From Fulvivirga lutea (lineage in GTDB: Bacteria > Bacteroidota > Bacteroidia > Cytophagales > Cyclobacteriaceae): DNA of 64,000 nucleotides. Every line of letters starts with the position of its first letter. The first letter of the stretch is position 1. The position numbers and the translations under genes were made by a program. The stretch covers positions 3,639,488-3,703,487 of the forward strand of contig NZ_CP070608.1 of NCBI RefSeq assembly GCF_017068455.1. Reading direction: 5' to 3'. This document shows, piece by piece, positions 35,137 to 44,582 of this stretch. A model generated the notes under the pieces. The model had not been told where the DNA came from and searched no databases. It was given only the letters and a program-made list of their open reading frames with translations.

Positions 35137-37359
35137 TTATTCAATCTCTTTGGCTTTAGAGCAATTAACAAATAGCACATTACCAATTTTATCATAGCCT
35201 TCAAAGAGCTTATGTTCCAATTGCTTAATCGCTTCCGCTCTAAATCCTAAAATGGTTAAGTCAGCATCTACTGACTTCTCGTTAATGATATCTTTAATGA
35301 CCACATCATCTTCATGCTGAATAAACTTAATGTTATTGGGTGAAATAGGCAGTCGTCCTTCTTTGATAATGCTCACAAGATTTTCCTCTTCAGAACCCAT
35401 TTCTTTCTTACTTACCACTGCAAATATTTTAATCTGAGCATCGCGCCAATCTCTATGCCCCATAATTATATAACCCAATAAAATCATTAAACTACTGTTC
35501 TTTAGGTCGTTAGGGGTTAGCCAGATATGTATTTCATGCATAAACCCAAACTCTTTATCCGATGAGCCAAGTAAGCAAATATCAAATTCAGCGGCCTTCA
35601 CCATCGTAAAGTTGTCGAGGATATGATTCAGGTCTTCAGGTTCATTTTTAGAGTATTCAAACAAAATCATATTAATCTCCTTACCTGAAACACTGGGCAA
35701 CTGCATCGATTGGGCCACCGCACTAGTAAATGATGGTGAAATAAGTGTATCAACATACACATTACTTCTACTTATACCTGTTGCTTTCAATAACCTTTGC
35801 AATTCGATGCGCGACTTCTCATTCGTTTCCTTTGATAGATATCCATTGATATAATGAATATAGGTACCAAACCCATAGCGGTGTGACAACCATTTCATCA
35901 ACTGAAATGCCGAGGGTCTATTAAAAAAATTATCTGAAATACAGATCATAGAAGGTCGCCAATTCTCCTCTCCCTTGTCAACTTTTTGAAGAAAAACCTG
36001 CAGCTGACGGCTAATCTGAAAAATTACTCCCTGGAATATCTTTGCCAAACCTTCCTTGCTTTTACTGGTTTGAGTGATGAAAATATAAATCAGAGTCATC
36101 ACGATAATTGAAATGATTGCATACTGAGTATTCATCTTAAACATTAAATAAACACACAATAGTGCACCCAGTAGTGATATGTACCATTTTGATTTAAAAG
36201 ATGGTCTATATGATGGGTCTGCAGCAAAATGTTGTAGAAAAGAAATTAAACAAAGCGACCCATAGGTAATCATAAAAAACATGGAGATGACCTCTGCTAC
36301 TACATTTACATCTCCAATTCCTACAAATAGTAATGCAATTACACCCGTAATAATAGTAGCATTCACAGGATCATTTGTGCCGCTCTTACCTTTCGCTAAA
36401 TAGGCATTAATTTTCATGAGTGGAAACACCTTATCTCCCGCTAAAGCTTGCAACGTTCTTGGTGCTACTAAAATACTACCCAAGGCTGATGAGATGGTAG
36501 CACAGGCTAAACCAATTGGTATTATCGGTGCCCAAATGGCTATGTCCATCATTATTAATTGATTATTAACCAAATCTTCTGGTGAAGCAGCATTAGCCAT
36601 TTTATAGCCTATAAAAACGTAAATAATCATTCCTGCTACTGTAGCAAGTAACGTACCCATCGGAATGGATTTCTTCGGATCCTTCAAATCTCCGGATAGC
36701 CCAACCCCAGCCGTCATACCAGTAAAAGCAGGAAAAACAATGGCAAAAACCATAAAAAAGCTATCCGGGTTGGGAACAGTATTGTTCCAGTCAAACTCTG
36801 ATGCACTCTGTTGGTATTCAGTGGAACCAAGAAAGAACATAATAAGAGACAAAAACAGAACAGCAACTACCCCATAAAGCGCTTTCATTCCTAAAGCGGC
36901 TCCTTTTTTTATGATTAAGATGCAGAGTAGAATAACGGAGGGTATGCTTATCAGCCGCTTATCGTATAGTTCAATTCCAAAGTTGGCCGACAAATAGTCA
37001 ATGAGCGGACCAAAGGCCTCTGCAAAAGCTATAATGTAAAAGGCAACACTTACTGCCTGCGATAAATACAGTGCAATGCCAATAGCAGCACCCACATTTA
37101 TACCAAATGAACGTGATATGATATAGTATTCTCCCCCGCCCTCTACACGTTGGTTAGTAGCAATTTCTGCAATGGCCATGGCAGTTGATATAGTGACCAT
37201 GTGTGCAAAAAGTATAATACCTAGAGTGCCAATAAAACCTACACTGCCTACGGCATAACCAAATCGCAGAAACATGATGGCTCCTAGAATGGTAGATATT
37301 GCAGTAAAAAATACGGGGGCTGTTCCGAAGTTAGCCTTCGTTTGTTTGATCAGACTCAT
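35137..37359 (-). CDS. SLC12-like cation-chloride cotransporter / APC superfamily permease
   Basis: A 740-residue transporter with twelve helices in the first about 440 residues and a cytoplasmic C-terminal domain of about 300. Typical of SLC12 relatives are the first helix region FTAISTILGAIMFLRFGYAVG and VEGGGEYYIISRSFG. The ALGSILVAPRTLQALAGDKVFP segment (about 290-311) is also characteristic. The C-terminal domain contains nucleotide-binding-like strands (DADLTILGFRAEA). Bacterial members are little studied; co-transport of cations with chloride or amino acid transport are the candidates. Its promoter region is shared with the divergent microprotein gene. Confidence 0.85.
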   Translation of the reverse strand: MSLIKQTKANFGTAPVFFTAISTILGAIMFLRFGYAVGSVGFIGTLGIILFAHMVTISTAMAIAEIATNQRVEGGGEYYIISRSFGINVGAAIGIALYLSQAVSVAFYIIAFAEAFGPLIDYLSANFGIELYDKRLISIPSVILLCILIIKKGAALGMKALYGVVAVLFLSLIMFFLGSTEYQQSASEFDWNNTVPNPDSFFMVFAIVFPAFTGMTAGVGLSGDLKDPKKSIPMGTLLATVAGMIIYVFIGYKMANAASPEDLVNNQLIMMDIAIWAPIIPIGLACATISSALGSILVAPRTLQALAGDKVFPLMKINAYLAKGKSGTNDPVNATIITGVIALLFVGIGDVNVVAEVISMFFMITYGSLCLISFLQHFAADPSYRPSFKSKWYISLLGALLCVYLMFKMNTQYAIISIIVMTLIYIFITQTSKSKEGLAKIFQGVIFQISRQLQVFLQKVDKGEENWRPSMICISDNFFNRPSAFQLMKWLSHRYGFGTYIHYINGYLSKETNEKSRIELQRLLKATGISRSNVYVDTLISPSFTSAVAQSMQLPSVSGKEINMILFEYSKNEPEDLNHILDNFTMVKAAEFDICLLGSSDKEFGFMHEIHIWLTPNDLKNSSLMILLGYIIMGHRDWRDAQIKIFAVVSKKEMGSEEENLVSIIKEGRLPISPNNIKFIQHEDDVVIKDIINEKSVDADLTILGFRAEAIKQLEHKLFEGYDKIGNVLFVNCSKAKEIE

Positions 37360-37391
37360 ACATGAATTTAGAACTTCTGATTAATAAAAAG

Positions 37392-37419
37392 AAAGTTAGT
37401 AGAAGGAACTACTAACTTT
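37392..37419. promoter_or_regulatory. Perfect 11-bp palindrome overlapping divergent -7 elements
   Basis: AAAGTTAGTAG (37392-37402) and CTACTAACTTT (37409-37419) are perfect inverted repeats with a 6-nt centre. The right arm contains the plus-strand -7 element TAACTTTG (37413-37420); the left arm gives TAACTTTC on the minus strand, one base from consensus, facing the transporter gene. This is an operator layout for control of both directions. A transcript hairpin is less likely as it would precede transcription. Confidence 0.6.
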
Positions 37420-37424
37420 GCTTT

Positions 37425-37550
37425 ATGAAATGGCTCAGGGAGTTGTATAATGACTACAAAGAATATGTTCGTGTTGACTTAGTCATGTATGCCGTTATGA
37501 TCTTTATGATCATATTTTATGTAATCTATATGGTTATATCAATGAATTAA
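37425..37550 (+). CDS. 41-residue single-pass membrane microprotein
   Basis: ATG at 37425 opens a 41-residue frame, MKWLRELYNDYKEYVRVDLV followed by a very hydrophobic Met/Ile/Tyr-rich helix (about residues 19-38) and a short MN end. A basic/acidic amphipathic N-terminus followed by one helix is typical of membrane microproteins. A consensus -7 element (37413-37420) ends 4 nt before the ATG, so the message would be leaderless or nearly so. The stop overlaps the end of the convergent bestrophin gene by 12 bp. It may act with the divergent SLC12-like transporter; that is inference. Confidence 0.6.
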   Translation: MKWLRELYNDYKEYVRVDLVMYAVMIFMIIFYVIYMVISMN

Positions 37551-38408
37551 TAGCTCTCTCACGTTATTTTTAATCTTCTCACACAAATCGTCTGTTGGTA
37601 AGTCATTCACATCCCTGCCGAATGGGTCTTCAATTTCCTCCGCAATAAGCTCCACGCTTACCAAAATGAAAAACACCATTAAAACTATAGGCACCGTCCA
37701 GTATAAGAAATCAAATAGGAAGGCAAATGGTAATGTTACCGTGTAGGTGAAAATAAACTTCTTAATGAACATGCTGTATGAATATGGAATAGGCGTATTC
37801 CTTATTCGCTCGCAACCGCCCAAAATATCAGAGAACTCCTTTACTTCTTTATCCAAAACAAAAAACTGCTCTCCTGTAATCTTCTTTTCATTGTACATTT
37901 GAGTAATACGCTCATAAATCATCAAAGAAATCGTATTTGGAATGTGATTTTTGCCTTTCACTCTGTCTAACACATCTTCCACAATATCCAGATCTTCCAA
38001 GTCTACCCCTTCTCTTAAATGCTCCTTCATAGACATTGCAAAATTTGGAATCATTTGAGCAAAGAATCTTCTGTTAACGTCATCATCTTTCGATATGAAT
38101 GAAGATATTTTGGCCGCTAAGTTTCGTGAATTATTCAATAATAAACCCCAAAGTTTCCTGCCTTCCCACCATCTATCATAAGCGGAGTTTACTCTGAATA
38201 CAAGGAACAAACCTAGCACAATACCTAGCAACGAGTGCACTACATGCGTACTCGAAAACCTAAAATCAAACACCTCTAGAAACAAAAATACTATCCCTGA
38301 AGTATAAAGGCCCATTGCAAGCAATGCAGGAAAAAGCGTTTTCATTACTTGTCTGCTGTAAGAATGAAATATTAATGAAAGCCAGGTTTTAGGGTCGTAT
38401 TTTACCAT
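37539..38408 (-). CDS. Bestrophin family (UPF0187) ion channel
   Basis: This 289-residue protein matches bacterial bestrophins: SVYDRWWEGRKLWGLLLNNSRNLAAKI-like sequence (here about residues 76-99 with NSAYDRWWEGRK), helices 1 and 2 at about 24-45 and 48-70, and the later pair near FAFLFDFLYWTVPIVLMVFFILVSVELIAEEIEDPFG (about 234-268). That last acidic motif is conserved in the family. Bacterial bestrophins form pentameric channels, often cation-selective. It is a single gene with a strong promoter. Confidence 0.9.
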   Translation of the reverse strand: MVKYDPKTWLSLIFHSYSRQVMKTLFPALLAMGLYTSGIVFLFLEVFDFRFSSTHVVHSLLGIVLGLFLVFRVNSAYDRWWEGRKLWGLLLNNSRNLAAKISSFISKDDDVNRRFFAQMIPNFAMSMKEHLREGVDLEDLDIVEDVLDRVKGKNHIPNTISLMIYERITQMYNEKKITGEQFFVLDKEVKEFSDILGGCERIRNTPIPYSYSMFIKKFIFTYTVTLPFAFLFDFLYWTVPIVLMVFFILVSVELIAEEIEDPFGRDVNDLPTDDLCEKIKNNVRELLIH

Positions 38409-38430
38409 TTTATCGAATTAAATATAACGG

Positions 38431-38461
38431 CAAATAAACTATACATGAATTTAAGATCAAA
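38431..38461 (-). promoter_or_regulatory. Promoter of the bestrophin gene
   Basis: On the minus strand TTTG (38461-38458) is followed after 19 nt by TTTATTTG (38438-38431), one base away from the TTTG-N19-TAnnTTTG consensus. The start codon is 22 nt downstream. Confidence 0.6.
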
Positions 38462-38560
38462 GCATTCTTGAAAGGCAGACCTGTGAAACACAACCTTTTG
38501 TATATTACTCCGTTATAATTTATATTAGTACCATTATGATATCATTTTAATATCACTTTT

Positions 38561-39415
38561 ATGAATACAGAAAAAAATTATTCCCCCATTTCAGGCTACT
38601 TAATGTTATTGGTTGTAGCAGTGTTGACCATTGGCTCAATCATAGTATTTGCCTTCACTAAATTTCCGTTGTTACTTTTAGTATTTGCATTATCATTAGT
38701 ACTCTTACCCGGTTTTTTCTTTGTCAATCCTAATGGATCCAGAGTGTTGGTACTCTTTGGTGATTACAAAGGCACAGTAAAAAAGAACGGTTTCTTTTGG
38801 GTAAATCCATTCTACTCTAAACAGAAAATCTCGTTACGGGCAAGGAATTTTGATAGTGAACGAGTGAAAGTGAATGACAAAGTGGGTAATCCTATTCAAA
38901 TTGGAGTAATCCTGGTTTGGCAGGTAGAAAACACCTTTAAAGCAGCATTTGAAGTAGACAACTACGAAAACTTCGTGAAAGTACAAAGCGATGCAGCCGT
39001 AAGGAAACTGGCAGGACAATACCCATACGATAATTTTGAGGATGATGAGGCTGAGATAACATTAAGATCAGGTTTAGATGAAGTGAACAGTGCCTTAGAG
39101 GATAACCTTACTCAACGTCTTAAAATAGCAGGTATTAAAGTAATTGAAGCAAGAATTGGATACTTGGCCTATGCATCTGAAATTGCTAGTGCAATGTTGA
39201 GAAGACAACAAGCTACTGCAATTGTAGCAGCCCGCCATAAGATTGTAGAAGGTGCAGTAAGTATGGTAGAGATGGCGTTGGATCAACTTTCTAAAAAACA
39301 AATAATAGATTTGGATGAAGAGAAAAAGGCCGCTATGGTGAGCAATTTAATGGTGGTATTATGTGCCGATAAGGACGTATCGCCTGTCGTAAATTCAGGG
39401 ACCTTAAATCATTAA
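38561..39415 (+). CDS. SPFH/Band 7 domain membrane protein
   Basis: This 284-residue protein has two close N-terminal hydrophobic segments (about 9-31 and 33-52) and then an SPFH domain (about 55-235): NPNGSRVLVLFGDYKGTVKKNGFFWVNPFYSKQKISLRARNF, VGNPIQIGVILVWQV and a helical DDEAEITLRSGLDEVNSALEDNLTQRL stretch. SPFH proteins form ring-like membrane scaffolds. The C-terminal helix is short, so this is a compact member. It is first in a three-gene operon with a PH-like membrane protein (1-bp gap) and a ribbon-helix-helix protein. Confidence 0.92.
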   Translation: MNTEKNYSPISGYLMLLVVAVLTIGSIIVFAFTKFPLLLLVFALSLVLLPGFFFVNPNGSRVLVLFGDYKGTVKKNGFFWVNPFYSKQKISLRARNFDSERVKVNDKVGNPIQIGVILVWQVENTFKAAFEVDNYENFVKVQSDAAVRKLAGQYPYDNFEDDEAEITLRSGLDEVNSALEDNLTQRLKIAGIKVIEARIGYLAYASEIASAMLRRQQATAIVAARHKIVEGAVSMVEMALDQLSKKQIIDLDEEKKAAMVSNLMVVLCADKDVSPVVNSGTLNH

Positions 39416-39416
39416 C

Positions 39417-39944
39417 ATGCGGGTTTTTGTTGAAACTCAACGATTTAATCAGATATGGTTATGGGTGTTGATTATAGCATTAGATACTGTTTTCTTAACC
39501 CTTTTTGCCAAAGCTGTATATTATCAACTGTATTTAGGAATACCCATAGGAAATAATCCCATTTCTAACACTGGATTAATTTTATTAAGCATGTTTGTAA
39601 TCCTTCTGCTGGCCGGTATAACTCTGTTGTTATTCTTTAGCCGATTACACACACGAATAGAAAATGATGGTGTCAGTTTTAAATTTAACCCATTCATGGG
39701 CAAGTGGAAAAACATACCAATAGTTGATATTCAACATTTTGAAGTAAAAAAATTTAATCCGATCACAGAATTTGGAGGTTGGGGATATAGAAAAGTAAGC
39801 GGAAAATTACTTGTTAATACTTCAGGGAATACTGCGCTATTCATAAAAACAATTCAAAACCAGTTAATAGTTATTGGAACACAATTTCCTGATGAAGTTG
39901 CCAATACAATGCAAAAATTGATGAATAAAAAGGATAATAACTGA
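39417..39944 (+). CDS. Two-helix membrane protein with PH-like domain
   Basis: This protein of 175 residues has two membrane helices (about 12-36 and 52-72), followed by a beta-rich region (about 75-170) with RLHTRIENDGVSFKFNPFMGKWKNIPIVDIQHFEV and IKTIQNQLIVIGTQFPDEV. This looks like a small PH-like membrane domain, as in DUF6141-type proteins; the assignment is tentative. It starts 1 bp after the SPFH stop, and its own stop overlaps the next ATG (TGATG), so translation of all three genes is coupled. Confidence 0.75.
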   Translation: MRVFVETQRFNQIWLWVLIIALDTVFLTLFAKAVYYQLYLGIPIGNNPISNTGLILLSMFVILLLAGITLLLFFSRLHTRIENDGVSFKFNPFMGKWKNIPIVDIQHFEVKKFNPITEFGGWGYRKVSGKLLVNTSGNTALFIKTIQNQLIVIGTQFPDEVANTMQKLMNKKDNN

Positions 39945-40114
39945 TGGCCAAAAAAAAGCCAATAGTGTTACGTTTAAACCCGGAACTCGCTAAGTCTGTT
40001 GAAAAGTGGGCTGCTGACGAATTTCGGTCCGTTAATGGCCAAATTGAGTGGATTATCAACAAAGCCTTAAAAGATGCCGGAAGGCTGAAAAAAGGTGAAC
40101 AAAGTGATAAATAA
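39944..40114 (+). CDS. Arc-like ribbon-helix-helix DNA-binding protein
   Basis: This 56-residue protein, MAKKKPIVLRLNPELAKSVE followed by KWAADEFRSVNGQIEWIINKALKDAGR, matches the Arc/MetJ ribbon-helix-helix fold: one basic strand (about residues 6-11), helix A (about 13-26) and helix B (about 31-44). The initiator overlaps the stop of the upstream gene by one base. It may bind DNA as a dimer and control its own operon, although in this operon a role near the SPFH scaffold is also possible. Confidence 0.85.
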   Translation: MAKKKPIVLRLNPELAKSVEKWAADEFRSVNGQIEWIINKALKDAGRLKKGEQSDK

Positions 40115-40117
40115 TAT

Positions 40118-40125
40118 TATTTTTG
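40118..40125 (+). promoter_or_regulatory. -7 element before the secreted protein/hydrolase pair
   Basis: TATTTTTG matches TAnnTTTG, lies just after the ribbon-helix-helix stop and 18 nt before the next ATG (40144). The upstream box is not clear. Confidence 0.45.
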
Positions 40126-40143
40126 CCAGCAAATGACACAGCC

Positions 40144-40896
40144 ATGCATAGATTCCTATTCTTAGTTTTTATACTCGCCAGTTTTTCACTTTCGGCACAG
40201 GATAAGCTTTTTATACTTGACGGAGATACCCTCACCGGAAAAGTTATTATCGAGTTACCTGAAATGCTTTTTGAAGATGTGGTACTTAAAAACGATGAAG
40301 GAAGAACTCGGTATAAAGCCTATGAAATAACCGGTTTCACGAAAGATGATGAGTTGTATCATACCGTAAGGCTCAATAATAAATACAGAATTATGCGTGT
40401 GGAAAAATTGGGGTATTTGAGCCTTTATTACTTCCGTGAGGATGAATCCTATGACTTTGGCTCCCGCTATTTAGAAAAACTTGATGGGGATGGTTTAGTC
40501 GTACCTAACATCAGTTTTAAAAAGCAACTCACAGAATTTCTTTCCGATTGCGATGGTGTGTCTGAAGCAATAGAAGAAAAGAAACTAAAGAAAAATGACC
40601 TGGATGAGATCATTGACAGATACAATGCATGCATTGAAAAAAATACAATGAAGCGTAACCTCGAAGTAGCAGAACTCAAGAATACTGAACATCCAGCTAT
40701 AACCATTATCAATAAAATGCTTCCTAAAGTGTCTGCAGAAAATACGGAGTTAAAAACTCTATTGAAGGATATACTTTCAAAAGTGGTCGCTGAAAAACCG
40801 GTACCTGGCTACTTAATTAGCGCCTTAAAAGATCAAACCAAAGATTTGGCTCATTTATCAGCGGATGTAACAGCTCTTACAGAGGCATTAAATTGA
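40144..40896 (+). CDS. Secreted hypothetical protein
   Basis: I do not recognise a family. I chose the ATG at 40144, which gives 250 residues and a clean signal peptide (LVFILASFSLSAQ, cut at about residue 19); the frame opens at a TTG at 40123. The mature protein has an N-terminal beta region (DKLFILDGDTLTGKVIIELP, then YKAYEITGFTKDDELYHTVRL) and a C-terminal helical region (about 130-250). It is likely periplasmic. Its stop overlaps the start of the following hydrolase gene. Confidence 0.75.
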   Translation: MHRFLFLVFILASFSLSAQDKLFILDGDTLTGKVIIELPEMLFEDVVLKNDEGRTRYKAYEITGFTKDDELYHTVRLNNKYRIMRVEKLGYLSLYYFREDESYDFGSRYLEKLDGDGLVVPNISFKKQLTEFLSDCDGVSEAIEEKKLKKNDLDEIIDRYNACIEKNTMKRNLEVAELKNTEHPAITIINKMLPKVSAENTELKTLLKDILSKVVAEKPVPGYLISALKDQTKDLAHLSADVTALTEALN

Positions 40897-41582
40897 GCAA
40901 ACCTAATCTCATCATATTACATGGGGCACTTGGGTCAGAAAAACAATTCTTCAATTTACAATCTGAATTAAGCTCTGAATTTCAGGTTCATACTTTTAAT
41001 TTTTCAGGTCATGGTGGTAAAGATTTTAGTAATAACTTCTCAATTCCCCAATTCACACTTGAACTAGATCAGTTTCTCTCTGAAAACAAGTTACAAGACG
41101 TTCTTATTTTCGGTTATAGTATGGGTGGCTATGTAGCACTTAACCTTGCTCGTACTAGTAAGAAAATATCAGGCGTATTCACTTTAGGGACAAAATTTCA
41201 TTGGTCACCAGAATCAGCAGCTCATGAAATAAAGATGCTGAACCCTGCGAAAATTGAAGAAAAAGTTCCTGCATTTGCCACAGCGTTGGCGGAGAGACAT
41301 TTCCCTTTAGACTGGAAAGAAGTAATGCACAGAACGGCTGATTTAATGATCAATCTGGGTAATAATCCACTTCTTACCACCAATACTTTTAAAGAAATTA
41401 CCATCCCTGTCACGATTACACGCGGCACACTAGATAATATGGTAAGTAAAGAAGAGTCTGAATCTGCTGCACATGATATTCCCAATGCCAAATACATTGA
41501 ATTTGCAGATTTTAAGCACCCTATTGAGCAAGTAGATATCAATAAACTTGCTGCAAAAATTAGACAAGAGCTTATAAACTAA
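40893..41582 (+). CDS. Alpha/beta hydrolase
   Basis: This 229-residue alpha/beta hydrolase has the oxyanion HGALGSEKQFFNL motif (about 10-22), the nucleophile elbow GYSMGG with S76, an acid at about residue 183 (RGTLDNMV) and a late His in FKHPIEQ. The layout is like MenH and related small esterases; the substrate is unknown. The start is a TTG at 40893 overlapping the upstream stop (TTGA); no ATG occurs before the catalytic Ser region, which supports the TTG. Confidence 0.85.
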   Translation: MSKPNLIILHGALGSEKQFFNLQSELSSEFQVHTFNFSGHGGKDFSNNFSIPQFTLELDQFLSENKLQDVLIFGYSMGGYVALNLARTSKKISGVFTLGTKFHWSPESAAHEIKMLNPAKIEEKVPAFATALAERHFPLDWKEVMHRTADLMINLGNNPLLTTNTFKEITIPVTITRGTLDNMVSKEESESAAHDIPNAKYIEFADFKHPIEQVDINKLAAKIRQELIN

Positions 41583-41632
41583 TTCCTCGATAATTTAATA
41601 GTCATTAGTTAAACTCTAACAGCTTAAAATTT

Positions 41633-41640
41633 TATTTTTG
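41633..41640 (+). promoter_or_regulatory. -7 element of the leuS promoter
   Basis: TATTTTTG matches TAnnTTTG and lies 18 nt before the leuS start codon at 41659. No strong upstream box is seen. Confidence 0.5.
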
Positions 41641-41658
41641 CAGCTTAATTTTTAAGCA

Positions 41659-44577
41659 ATGGCAGAGTATAACTTTAGAGAAGTAGAGAAAAAGTGGCAA
41701 AAGTATTGGCAGCAGAACAAGTGCTATCAGGCTGATAACAATTCCGACAAACCAAAATTTTACTCGTTAGATATGTTTCCTTATCCGTCAGGAGCAGGAT
41801 TACATGTAGGCCATCCTCTAGGTTATATCGCTTCTGATATTGTTTCGAGATTTAAGAAATTGAACGGGTACAACGTTCTGCATCCCATGGGTTTTGATGC
41901 TTTCGGATTACCGGCAGAACAGTATGCAATTCAAACCGGGCAGCACCCAGCTATTACTACCGAACAAAATATCAAAAGATATAAAGAGCAGCTTGAAAAT
42001 ATAGGTTTCTCGTTTGATTGGGATAGAGAGGTTCAAACATGCGATCCTAAATTCTATAAATGGACGCAATGGATTTTTATGCAGCTTTTTGATAGCTGGT
42101 ATGATCAGAAAGCCGATAAAGCTCAGCCGATAGCTAGCCTAATTTCAACTTTTGAGAAAGAAGGTAACAAAAACATCAAAGCCAAATGCGATGATAACAC
42201 TCCTCTATTCGATGCGAGTACTTGGAATGGTTTTTCCGAAAAAGAACAACAGGAAATACTTCTAAAATACAGATTGGCCTATTTGGCAAACACAACAGTT
42301 AACTGGTGCCCGGCTTTGGGTACAGTACTTTCTAATGACGAAGTAAAAGATGGCTTCAGTGAAAGAGGTGGCCACCCCGTTATTCGCAAAAACATGATGC
42401 AGTGGATGATGCGGATTACTGCATACTCCGAGCGTTTATTGCAAGGTCTTGAAAAAATTGATTGGCCAGAGCCAGTTAAAGAAATGCAACGCAACTGGAT
42501 TGGTAAATCAATCGGTGCTGAATTTGAGTTTGAGCTGGATGGCCATGAGGAAAAAATTAAAGTATTTACCACCAGGTTAGATACTGTTTTTGGTGTTACA
42601 TACTTAGCGCTTGCCCCAGAGCATGATCTAGTTAAGAAAATAACCACTGTCGATAAAAAAGCAGAGGTAGAAGAATATGTATCAGTGGCTAAAAACAGAT
42701 CGGAAAGAGACCGTATGATGGATGTAAAGCACATTACAGGTGCATTTACCGGAACCTTTGCGATTCATCCTTTCAGCGGAGAGAAAGTGCCAGTTTGGGT
42801 AGCAGATTATGTATTAGCAGGTTACGGGACGGGTGCAGTAATGGCAGTACCTTCTGGTGATCAGCGAGATTATGATTTCGCCAAGCATTTTGATTTGCCC
42901 ATCCCTGCCATTAATGATGCAATGAACATTGAGGAGAAAGCTGATCCTACATGGGAAGGGAAAATCATTAATTCTGATTTTTTAAATGGCCTATCTCCAA
43001 AAGAAGCAATAAAAAGAGGTATAGAAGAATTAGAAAAGAAAGGCATTGGTAGCGGTAAGGTAAACTACAGAATGCGAGATGCCATCTTCACGCGCCAGCG
43101 ATATTGGGGCGAACCATTGCCTGTTTATTTTAAGAATGATATCCCTTACCTCATGGATGAATCTAAGCTGCCTTTGGTTTTACCTGAGGTGGATAAATAT
43201 TTACCAACAGAAGATGGTGAACCACCATTAGGAAGAGCAACTAACTGGGAAACAGAACAAGGTGATGCTATTGAAAAAAGCACAATGCCGGGTTGGGCTG
43301 GCAGTAGCTGGTACTTCTTCCGTTATATGGATGCTCACAACGAAAAGGAATTCGTAAGCAAAGATGCACAAGCCTATTGGGAAAATGTTGATTTGTACAT
43401 TGGCGGTTCTGAACATGCTACCGGTCACTTATTGTACGCACGGTTCTGGACTAAATTTTTATATGACTTAGGACTAGTTACCGTTGATGAACCATTCAAG
43501 AAATTAATCAACCAGGGAATGATTCAGGGTGTTTCGAGCTTTGTCTATCGCTTGAATATCAAAACCGATGATTCTGCCGATGCAAGCCCTGAGATTTATC
43601 TCTCGAAAGGTGTTGTTGACAAAATAAAGAAATCAAACATCACCAAGGCTGAAAGTGATATCATTGAGCGACTAATTAATGAAGGTATCGAGTCATTTAA
43701 CAAAAAGAACAATACTTCATGGTCGTTCACCAAATTAACCGACTATAAAATCACGCCAAGGCATGTAGATATTAGCTTAGTTAATAATGATGTACTTGAA
43801 ATAGCTGAGTTTAGAGCTTGGAGACCAGAACTGGCTGATGCTATTATCATACCTGAAGCAAACAAATCGTACTTGTGTGGCTCAGAAGTAGAGAAAATGT
43901 CAAAATCCAAATACAACGTGGTAAATCCTGATGATATCATTGAACGTTATGGAGCAGACACATTAAGACTCTATGAAATGTTTCTTGGGCCGTTAGAGCA
44001 GTTTAAGCCATGGAATACAAATGGAATTGATGGTGTATTCAAATTTTTGAGAAGGTTCTGGAACCTCTTCCATAATGATCAGGATCAGTTTGAAGTAAGT
44101 GATGCAGAGCCTACCAAAGAAGAGTTAAAAGTACTTCATAAAACTCTTAAGAAAACGAAGGAGGATATCGAGAACTATTCATTCAATACCACGGTAAGTG
44201 AATTTATGATTTGCACCAATGAACTTACTTCATTGAAGTGCAACAAGTTTAAGGTTCTTGAACCATTAGTAATTGCCCTTTCACCTTATGCACCGCATAT
44301 AGCTGAAGAATTATGGAGCAAATTAGGCCATGTAGAAAGTGTAACAAAAGCTACTTTCCCAGAGTATGATGAAAAATACCTGGTAGAAAGTGAACACGAG
44401 TATCCTGTATCTGTAAACGGAAAAATGCGAGCCAAAATGAGCTTTCCTTTGGATATGCCAAAACAAGATATTGAGAAGCAGGTATTAGCTTCTGAAATAA
44501 TCCAAAAATGGTTGGAGGGTAAAGACCCTAAAAAAGTGATCGTGGTTCCGAATAAGATTGTGAATGTAGTAGTATAG
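41659..44577 (+). CDS. leuS: Leucyl-tRNA synthetase
   Basis: This 972-residue class I synthetase charges tRNA-Leu. The HIGH motif is HVGH (residues 49-52), the KMSKS motif is at 746-750, and the CP1 editing domain (about 225-425) has the TTRLDTVFG and [11 protein letters not shown] signatures. The tRNA-binding C-terminal domain ends in [13 protein letters not shown]. About 110 extra residues lie between the catalytic half ([12 protein letters not shown]) and KMSKS, an insertion common in Bacteroidota enzymes. It is a single gene. Confidence 0.98.
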   Translation: MAEYNFREVEKKWQKYWQQNKCYQADNNSDKPKFYSLDMFPYPSGAGLHVGHPLGYIASDIVSRFKKLNGYNVLHPMGFDAFGLPAEQYAIQTGQHPAITTEQNIKRYKEQLENIGFSFDWDREVQTCDPKFYKWTQWIFMQLFDSWYDQKADKAQPIASLISTFEKEGNKNIKAKCDDNTPLFDASTWNGFSEKEQQEILLKYRLAYLANTTVNWCPALGTVLSNDEVKDGFSERGGHPVIRKNMMQWMMRITAYSERLLQGLEKIDWPEPVKEMQRNWIGKSIGAEFEFELDGHEEKIKVFTTRLDTVFGVTYLALAPEHDLVKKITTVDKKAEVEEYVSVAKNRSERDRMMDVKHITGAFTGTFAIHPFSGEKVPVWVADYVLAGYGTGAVMAVPSGDQRDYDFAKHFDLPIPAINDAMNIEEKADPTWEGKIINSDFLNGLSPKEAIKRGIEELEKKGIGSGKVNYRMRDAIFTRQRYWGEPLPVYFKNDIPYLMDESKLPLVLPEVDKYLPTEDGEPPLGRATNWETEQGDAIEKSTMPGWAGSSWYFFRYMDAHNEKEFVSKDAQAYWENVDLYIGGSEHATGHLLYARFWTKFLYDLGLVTVDEPFKKLINQGMIQGVSSFVYRLNIKTDDSADASPEIYLSKGVVDKIKKSNITKAESDIIERLINEGIESFNKKNNTSWSFTKLTDYKITPRHVDISLVNNDVLEIAEFRAWRPELADAIIIPEANKSYLCGSEVEKMSKSKYNVVNPDDIIERYGADTLRLYEMFLGPLEQFKPWNTNGIDGVFKFLRRFWNLFHNDQDQFEVSDAEPTKEELKVLHKTLKKTKEDIENYSFNTTVSEFMICTNELTSLKCNKFKVLEPLVIALSPYAPHIAEELWSKLGHVESVTKATFPEYDEKYLVESEHEYPVSVNGKMRAKMSFPLDMPKQDIEKQVLASEIIQKWLEGKDPKKVIVVPNKIVNVVV

Positions 44578-44582
44578 GCTTA

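Noticed and set aside
42279-42734. 151-residue frame antisense to leuS
   Set aside because: leuS is unambiguous over this stretch, and the antisense product is Ser/Thr-rich with no recognisable domain.
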